Positions 57,420-64,000 of a stretch of 64,000 bases of DNA are shown here, piece after piece. The position numbers and the translations under genes are program-made. The stretch is from Nansenia antarctica (lineage: Eukaryota > Chordata > Actinopteri > Argentiniformes > Microstomatidae): assembly GCA_963989245.1 (NCBI GenBank), contig OZ022352.1, positions 18,505,560-18,569,559 of the forward strand. Direction: 5' to 3'. Position 1 is the first letter of the stretch. Each line of letters opens with the position of its first letter. The notes under the pieces are model-generated. The model was not told where the DNA came from. It made no database searches and saw only the letters and a list, made by a program, of their open reading frames with translations.

Positions 57420-58737
57420 GCGGTGTAGTGGGGTGTAACACACATAAACTCAGTTTACACACACTTTGGTGTTTAAGTGTTTCGCCATCTATGAAACTAT
57501 GTGATATAAATATGATTACTGTAGACTGTATACTTTGCTGTAATAATAAAAAGCATGCCAAGCTGACAACATGCAGAGAAAGCAGTCTTCCTAAAGCAGG
57601 GCCGGCTGGAAGGCAGTGCGCCATGAAATAGAGAAGCCCATAGCACATCACTCAAAGAGGAGGAATATTTATGCTTATGGGTAGAAATATTATTTTAACT
57701 TTTAAAGCATAATGACTCGTAGAGGGCTTGCGTGGTTCCCCCATGCTGAAAGAAAAAGTGTGTGTTAATTCATAACCTGATAAGTGAAGCAGTATTAGAG
57801 AGATGCATTGCTGTGTTTTATTCAACTGTGGCTCTGCTGGGTGCTGGGCTCAAGGTATGGTTTTCTAGAGTACTCAAAGGGGGAGGCTCTGTGCAGCTGC
57901 ATACAATGTGAGAAATACAAATGACATGTAAAAATCAAGGCCTACTGTACACTTGTACTGTATACGGAGTAAGGCAAATACCAAGCATTTAGAAGAGGGT
58001 AACAGAGTAATTTCACTCACATGTTCAGCTTTGAAACATTCTCTGTTTTTCACTCCACAGGAATTAAATACTTACTCAGCATTTATGAGGAGGCGAAGAG
58101 CATAGTCCATTGTTGCCACCACACACACACCATTACAGAACCAAGACATTTCACTCCATCTAAATTACACCGCTGCCACTGGCTAATAGAGCTGTAACAA
58201 ACCAGGGTTGTTTATGAGGCTGCTAATGTGCACAGAAGAAAGAGTCCACAAGCTTGTATGTAGGCCTACTGTACAGTATTTTCATTATTGCAGCCCATCT
58301 TTCACACTGTGCTTTTAGGTGACAACAGCCCCCCCCCCCTTCCCCCCTTTCTGATGGAAAAGAGAACAGATTGAACTGCCGACCCGACTATTATTCTCCT
58401 GGATAGTAAAGAACATGTTGTGATGATGCACCACTATAGCAGCAGTCCACAATGTAGTATAGCATACAGTATAAACCTGTTATGGTATGGTACTCCATGT
58501 CACTATGAACAGACAGCATACATTCTCCTAATCATAATATTGCCCTTGAAGCATCCAGATATGGCTTTTAGGTTACAATTTGAACGTAGCCACAGAAAAG
58601 CAAATTGTTTCACAGAAGGCCAAATTGTTCAGTCATAAGAGCTTTTCAGAGTGGCCACACCGACTAGCCAGAAACTGACACACAGTCAATTACCAGACAG
58701 CACTCCTCGAGAGACCGTCTCTGAGGGCTGGGTCACT

Positions 58738-58774
<37 letters not shown>

Positions 58775-59725
58775 TCTCTCTCTCAGAGCTGGCGGTCACA
58801 CAGAGCTTACCTGACCCTGCAGCGATCAAATGCAAGTGTCATAGTCAGGATGACGAAAATATATAAGATGGTGCTCTCAACACCTCCGCCTTTCACAATC
58901 TCTCACACACAGACACACACCTTCTCTCTCATGCGAGACGGTATGTCAAGCTAGATATTCAAGACAAACCTTACTGACACAGCAAAATAACCTTCAAAGC
59001 CAGTATGTCTCCATTCTGCAAGTGATTTTTATTTTTATTTTTTATATATTATCCACAGCAACAGTGGTCATAACCCATGGTAATTACTTCTACAATAGTG
59101 AAGATTGCTTCATAATACTAATTATTAGTATTCAAATGTGCAATCGAATCCAATTAGCAATCACACATCAATGGGTTATACAGTACATATCCATTATTTC
59201 CACTGTCTTCCCACAGAATGTATCAGGCTTTTTTCACTCTCCACTGAGGGAAAGGTCTTGTCAGCAAGGGTGTAGGGGGACCTTTTATTTTGAAAAGAAC
59301 AACTCATCGGATTTGTCCAGAGACTTTTATTTTGGAAAAGGCCTCCACTCTTGTCAGCCAAGAACGTGATCACTCCCCGACCCCCATAGCTGCATTTTCA
59401 CTCTCCGTTATTACAAGCAGTGAGTGAAATGGCAGCATCATTACTCAATTCACTGGGTAAAGTAATTGTTGTTGATGTTTTACTTAAACAGTCAATTTAA
59501 GCACAACCTGAATAAGATTCTCTTTAGTAGCTAGTTAGCTGCAGTGTCAAGTTTGATCTCTAACACTTGTTAAGTTCTGGCTTTGTGACAAACTGTGAGT
59601 AATGTGTTGAAGCCAAGAATACAATGACTTGCACAGTCACTGTCTTTGTCTCCATCATCGGGTCATGAAGTTAGCTGTTCATCTAGTGATGCAGCAATAC
59701 CAATACTCGTAAACATGTTGTATAA
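57420..59725. other. Non-coding stretch with one (CA)n repeat
   Basis: Only the microsatellite at 58738-58772 is recognised. The 115-codon frame at 59022-59369 has no domain signal. Confidence 0.5.
58738..58772. repeat. (CA)n microsatellite
   Basis: Pure CA, about 17 units. Confidence 0.95.
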
Positions 59726-60169
59726 GTGACAGGGTCTGGTGAAAGAGATTCAAGTATGGAATCGTCAAGTAACGAAAATGACCAGAATGTGTATTTGTTT
59801 TGTTTTTAACTGTTTACAGTTTTCTTTCATATTCCGAAAGTTTAAGTGTTGAAGAGGCCAGTCAATATAACAAACAGTTTTAGGATCACTAAATACTGTG
59901 TCAAGACTCTGAGACCGGAGGAAATTGCACACAGAGACGACACAAAACAGGAGGGACAGTTAGCCATTCCAGGTGTTTTTATTAACTATAAGTCCAGTCG
60001 GGATCTGCCACTCAAAAAGGCGCTTGCCGACGTATAGTCCAACTCAAAAAGGATAAGTTGTAAAGTCAACTCAGGTTCTTCCTCAATGGGGGGTACGTCC
60101 GGTCCATGTCTAGCCCGGGGGGCTCGTTGGCTTTAGGCTGGTCGGGCTCAGGCTCCGACCCTATGGCTC

Positions 60170-60425
60170 TTTGGGGGTCCTTCCCCAGCTCTGCCCGTTA
60201 CACAGTCTGGCAACCAGAAAAGAGCGGTTCATACGACAGGACTTGTTATACTCTCTCCCTCAACCACTCAGAGACTCACCCTCACTCCTCACTTTTAAAT
60301 CCCACCTCAAAACCTACCTGTTCTCCCATGCCTACAGCCTCCCCTACCCCTAGCCATCTCCCCCATCCCTGCCACCCCCGCCCCCCCCCCCCCCCCCCTG
60401 GACATGCATACAACCTCCCCTACCC
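60170..60425 (+). pseudogene. L2-type LINE fragment, reverse transcriptase C-terminus
   Basis: LPQPLRDSPSLLTFKSHLKT then YLFSHAYSLPYP is the terminal block of an L2-like reverse transcriptase (compare LWNALPNHI and KTHLFKLAF at 32240). It is followed by a C-run of 20 at about 60379-60398. Confidence 0.65.
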
Positions 60426-60635
60426 CTAACCATCTCGGTAAGGAGGCACAGTGTGTCTCATTGAGTCAACAAGCTCATGCACTGCAAAAAGTAAATCTAA
60501 GTAAGATGAATATATGCTTATATATGCTTGTTTTTTTGTCTGACCGCACTAGTTTTAAGATATTTCTACTTGTTTTAATAAAATCTTGGCAAGTGAAATT
60601 TTCCTGTTCTGTTGGTAGATAATTATGCTTATTTT

Positions 60636-60920
60636 AATCAAATCAAAATCAAATCAAATTTTATTTGTATAGCGCATTTCTTACAAGATGCAACTCAATG
60701 CGCTTCACACAATGAAAATGTTCAGTCAATCAGTCAATCAATCAATCAATACTGACAGAGCCGCGAGCAGGCAAAAGTAAAAACCTGTATACTATGTAGC
60801 CAGGAAAAATTCCCTTGCAGCCCTCTACCAATAGAGCGACTACTAGCCAGTTTGCCTACCAGTGCAAACAGCAACAGTGGTCATAAGTAAAATGTCCCCC
60901 ATTTTATATAGCTTTTTCTT
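60636..60920 (-). mobile_element. LINE/SINE 3' end with (TGATT)n-like tail
   Basis: On minus the end reads GAAATGCGCTATACAAATAA then AATTTGATTTGATTTTGATT. The plus strand TTTATTTGTATAGCGCATTT is a common teleost retroelement 3' terminus. A small ATCA/GTCA tetramer run lies at 60724-60752. Confidence 0.6.
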
Positions 60921-61025
60921 GTTTTTGAGAGATTACTTTTTGCAGTGTGGTTGGTGTCCCACTGCAACTGGACTAATTGGAGGATGCACGGCAGCTGTGC
61001 ATAGCTGTCAGGTTTCCCTGCCTCT

Positions 61026-61127
61026 CTAGTAGTGGTGGTCTAGTGGATAGTGAGTTGGACTTGTGATCGGAAGGTTGTGAGTTCAAATCCCGCCTGAAGC
61101 CACACCACTACTAGTGTGCCCTTGAGT
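61026..61127 (+). mobile_element. tRNA-derived SINE, 5' half (split by insertion)
   Basis: A-box-like TGGTCTAGTGG at 61036 and B-box-like GTTCAAATCC at 61081 define a tRNA-like head, closed by the perfect 12-bp inverted pair CTAGTAGTGGTG / CACCACTACTAG (61026-61037, 61103-61114). It continues with GTGCCCTTGAGTAA, which in fish SINEs of this type runs directly into GGCACTTAACCCTCAGTTGC. That continuation appears only at 62144. Confidence 0.75.
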
Positions 61128-61129
61128 AA

Positions 61130-61549
61130 ATGGATTTGTTAAGCTGGTCCCTGAATACAATTGATAACCTATTTTCCACGAGGAAAGCTGGTTCGGGGGA
61201 ACCTGCCTGCCCAGACGGAACCTTTGCCGCAGGTTACATCAGAGATGCCTGGGACAACTGGCGTCTCGTTTGCTTGGCAGTCATGTCGATTGAGGACGTG
61301 GAAGATGTTTTCATTTTCGGATTCATGATAGTTGGACACATTGGACTAGGGTTGAGTAGTGTGATGATCTATCGGCAAATTAAAAAGCTGGGAGCAGCGA
61401 TTAGCGAGCTGCGCGAGCTGCCCCACTTGATCAAAGAACTGGGGAGGGCGGCTGGAATGCACGGCGCTGCGCTTACGGATCTGAACCGTAAGGTCCTGGA
61501 TCTGGATCGCAGGGTGGGCAATCTTGCTGCTCCCCAAATTGGCGTTTGA
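61130..61549 (+). CDS. Intact 139-codon ORF of unknown function: predicted membrane segment plus coiled coil
   Basis: I do not recognise the product. Residues 1-59 hold CPDGTFAAGYIRDAWDNWRL, which is acidic and aromatic, and EDVEDV just before a hydrophobic stretch. Residues 60-80 (FIFGFMIVGHIGLGLSSVMI) look like one membrane span. Residues 82-133 (IKKLGAAISELRELPHLIKE onward to LDLDRRVGNLA) have heptad-like leucines and charged faces, suggesting a coiled coil facing the positive-inside cytosol. The frame is open without decay, unlike every other transposon frame here. It lies at the very 5' edge of a 1-kb retroelement-like insertion in a SINE. The A of the ATG may belong to the flank, so the frame may be a 3' part of a longer protein. 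No promoter is seen. It could be a structural (ORF1-like) protein of the element, a captured host fragment, or chance. Confidence 0.45.
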   Translation: MDLLSWSLNTIDNLFSTRKAGSGEPACPDGTFAAGYIRDAWDNWRLVCLAVMSIEDVEDVFIFGFMIVGHIGLGLSSVMIYRQIKKLGAAISELRELPHLIKELGRAAGMHGAALTDLNRKVLDLDRRVGNLAAPQIGV

Positions 61550-62143
61550 CAGGAGACCCCAAATTTTCGAGAGGTTTGATTCTATGGAATGCTGTTTTTC
61601 CTCGCAGTGAACCCATTCACCTGATTATGGCCCAAAAGCTCCCCCATGCCCTGAAGACTCCATGCAGCGTGCCAACCCCCCCCCCCCTCTGGTGAACTCT
61701 GTGCCGCCTTCTGGGGCAGTGCTCAAGGCCGTTGTCCATAGCGACACTGATTGCTGCTCTACTACGAGGACGGGTCGGACTGACCCAGAACATCCTGAGA
61801 CTTTACCCCACCTTATCTCTCTACCCCCCCCACTCCTCCCTCCCCCCACCCATACCTACCTACCCACCCCTCTCCTCCCTCCCCCTGCCCATGCCACCCC
61901 GCCACCCCCCCCCCCCCCTCCCTTCTACAGTATTCTGTGGACTACAGCGCCGAGGCGTGGGCAACCCGCAATATGGCTGCCGTGGTTTTACAGTTTGTTG
62001 TGTTCTCTCTGCATTGCTGTCTGTCCTGTGTTGTTTTGTTTGCATTGCATTTAGAAATGCTCTTACTGTAACGCCGAATCAAGTTCCTATATGTGTATGC
62101 ATAAATGGCAATAAACGTTATCTCTCTCTCTCTCTCATCTCTC
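61131..62143 (+). mobile_element. Retroelement-like insertion, about 1.0 kb, with LINE-type 3' end
   Basis: The insertion splits a tRNA-SINE between TTGAGTAA and AGCACTTAGCCCTCAG. It carries the 139-codon ORF, a pyrimidine- and C-rich 3'UTR (C-runs at about 61676-61687 and 61905-61918), and the terminus GGCAATAAACGTTATCTCTC with (CT)n tail. The same 3' end occurs in reverse at 44861-45130. Only AAA could be a target duplication. This suggests 5' truncation on reverse transcription, or a family that makes very short duplications. Confidence 0.65.
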
Positions 62144-62240
62144 AAAGCACTTAGCCCTCAGTTACTCCAGGGGGAATGTCCCTGTAATTCGTAATTGTAA
62201 GTCGCTTTGGATAAAAGCGTCTGCTAAATGGCAAAATTAT
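62144..62240 (+). mobile_element. tRNA-derived SINE, 3' half with L2-type tail
   Basis: AGCACTTAGCCCTCAGTTAC then CCAGGGGGAATGTCCCTGTAA leads to the conserved AAGTCGCTTTGGATAAAAGC then GTCTGCTAAATG tail shared with L2 LINEs (compare 35655-35710 in reverse), and (TAAT)n. This completes the SINE started at 61026. Confidence 0.8.
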
Positions 62241-62639
62241 TAATTAATTATTATTACTCCGCCCCGGGGCTGGAAGGGGAGCTGTCCAGGGTGCTGAGTC
62301 TCACCATAGGTCGCAGTCAATAGAGGGTTTCCACAATACTGATAATTTGTCAGTGAATTCAGCTTGTTTTTGATTCACTGTGTTGTCTGCCTTCCTGCTT
62401 TGTACTCGGGTGAGTGTTAGTGATACCTAGCTTGTAAACAGACTTACGTTTTAGGACGTGTTCAAAAGCAATGTGTGATCACGTGAGTATGTGTAGTTAT
62501 GTGTTTTTAGCATGTTGATGTTCTATTAGCGTGTTGTGAGGTGTGAAACATGCAGTTATTATGTTCATAGGGATGTTCCTTTTTAGCCGCTAGCTATTCA
62601 ACTGTTTTGATGTTTTGATCTGATTTATATTATCTGGTA

Positions 62640-62977
62640 TTTGGTTTGAGGTGTACCAGCATTCAAATAAATACAGTATATCTTCTTCAGCTATTGTCAG
62701 GTTGATTTCAATGTATGACACATCATTTTAAATCTTATAATCCATAATCTGGACAAAACAGAAATATTACCATGCCCTACTTGAGGACTTTCAGACCCTG
62801 TCACATTTGGTTTGAAGTGTACCAACATTCAAATACACATATCTTTTCAACTATTTTCACATTTCAATGTATGACAGATCATTTAAAAGCTTACAATCTG
62901 CACTTTCATAATCTAGTAGTAGTAGTAAAAAAAAAAAGAATTGCCAATTTGGGGATCAAACCACCAGACCCTGTCAC
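62640..62977. repeat. Two direct copies (about 165-175 bp) of a transposon terminal segment
   Basis: ATTTGGTTTGAGGTGTACCA at about 62638 and ATTTGGTTTGAAGTGTACCA at 62803 start two units. Both contain TTTCAATGTATGACA.ATCATTT and both end in CAGACCCTGTCAC. The second copy has a (TAG)n/A-run interruption near 62915-62938. Confidence 0.75.
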
Positions 62978-64000
62978 ATATTTAATTTGGTACAGTCAGA
63001 AAGTGAGGAACAGCTGATGTAACGGCACTCTGTATCGGCAAGTACCCAAATGTACTGTAAGTACTTGTACTTTGTCTGAAAAAATGTGGCTTTCCCTACT
63101 CTCATCTATTACGTTAGCTAGCTACTGAAATTCGTTTTTGAGATTTGTTTTGGTTCTTGTGAAGGGCTGAGGGCGAGGCAGCCAATAATGTCTGTGGAAC
63201 ATGAATATTAATAGTTATGGTGTTTAAACACACCCACAGAAGCAAACAGTGTGTTTCCAAGAGGAAAAGTGGCTCTGGAAAATAAAAATAGTTACCATTA
63301 AAAAGAGTTATTGATGATTTTCTTCAAAACAAATGGGTTAATGAGATGCTCATGAATGATACATATATTTAGATGCTCAGACGAGGAGTCAAAGACACCA
63401 TTTCCCAGGAGCCCTTGCTGTCTGACATGTCTCATAACCCATCAAAATCTGAGGGAGGAAAAGAATCCCCTTGTCCCCTCGTCATGTCTATTGACTTGTA
63501 GTACGCGGTGTTCAAATCGAAGTTGTGGAGACAGTTTGTAGTTAGGCTGATGTAAAGGAAGGAGTCTGAGAGGGTGTTTCAGGGTTGTTGGTTTTTTTTT
63601 TCAATCAAAAGTTAATCTTCCTAATCCCTATCACGTCTCAGCTGCTTTGGTTCTGTCCTGTGATCTACTGTAAGGTCTAAAGTCTTGTCTTTCTTGACTC
63701 TCTCTCACACAAAGCCCGGGGGGCACTATTTGCACTGTTAAAGCACACGCACACGCACACGCACACACACGCACACATACACACACACAAAGGCCATTGC
63801 CTCACACCTCTTCCCTAACCCCTCCACCTCCCATGTGATCTGTCTCTGTTCAACTCCACCCTCCCCATCCTCTGCATGATGTCTGTGTAATAAAACTCAA
63901 TGATCCTATTCTTGGTTTCATATGGAATGATCATACATGCTACATTAAGATGGCAGTAATAGTCATTTCTAGATGGATCTCTCCCCCTCGTCACCCTCGT
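62978..64000. other. Non-coding stretch with a (CA)n repeat
   Basis: A CACACG/CA tract lies at 63741-63790. No gene, RNA or transposon signal is otherwise seen. Confidence 0.5.

Larger units (their letters stand above)
59726..62977. mobile_element. Possible composite transposon bounded by 16-bp perfect inverted repeats
   Basis: GTGACAGGGTCTGGTG at 59726-59741 is the exact inverse of CACCAGACCCTGTCAC at 62962-62977. Inside are an L2 LINE piece, a LINE 3' end, a tRNA-SINE and the 1-kb insertion with the 139-codon frame. The flanking octamers (TTGTATAA and ATATTTAA) do not match, and a second copy of the right end lies at 62790-62802, so the two ends may belong to different copies. Confidence 0.4.

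Overview
The window reads as nuclear DNA of a ray-finned (teleost) fish. It has very dense (GT)n/(CT)n microsatellites, fish-type L2/CR1 and Rex1-like LINE fragments, Tc1/mariner and hAT remnants, a DIRS-like retroelement and tRNA-derived SINEs. Long coding frames are almost absent, and most apparent long frames are translations of simple repeats. I cannot assign a species from the sequence alone.

Only one host gene part is recognised: the first coding exon of a TrkC neurotrophin receptor (ntrk3) on the minus strand at 14035-14276. It carries a signal peptide and the N-terminal cysteine cluster and ends in a GTAAGT donor. Positions 1-14034 should therefore be its intron 1, and everything right of about 14700 lies upstream of the gene. 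No second host gene is supported in the remaining 49 kb, which resembles the gene-poor flank of a developmental receptor gene.

Layout. 1-14034: intron with (GT)n tracts, a 740-bp AGAGT pentamer array, Rex1-like LINE 3' ends and a small inverted-repeat element. 14035-14700: ntrk3 exon and probable 5'UTR. 14881-15858: two hAT-type non-autonomous elements. 19312-24000: a nest of transposons (hAT transposase relic, L2 LINE ends, DIRS-like retroelement pieces). 26160-33110: more LINE pieces. 34513-34771: a clean solo LTR with three CCAAT-bearing direct repeats. 35650-36930: an L2-type LINE. 38841-39623 and 55892-56207: two members of an inverted-repeat DNA transposon family whose ends recur at about eleven places. 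42663-43645: a 980-bp CCTCT array. 44506-44720: a foldback with a telomere-like loop. 45870-47385: a Rex1-like LINE relic split by a 204-bp hAT foldback element. 59726-62977: a composite repeat region. It contains a tRNA-SINE split by a 1-kb insertion that carries an intact 139-codon frame with a predicted membrane segment and coiled coil.

The best candidate for something undescribed is that 139-codon frame and the retroelement-like insertion around it. Next are the GTGACAGGGTCTGGTG terminus family and the telomere-repeat foldback. All family calls are from reading motifs and from memory of the families; no database search was run.
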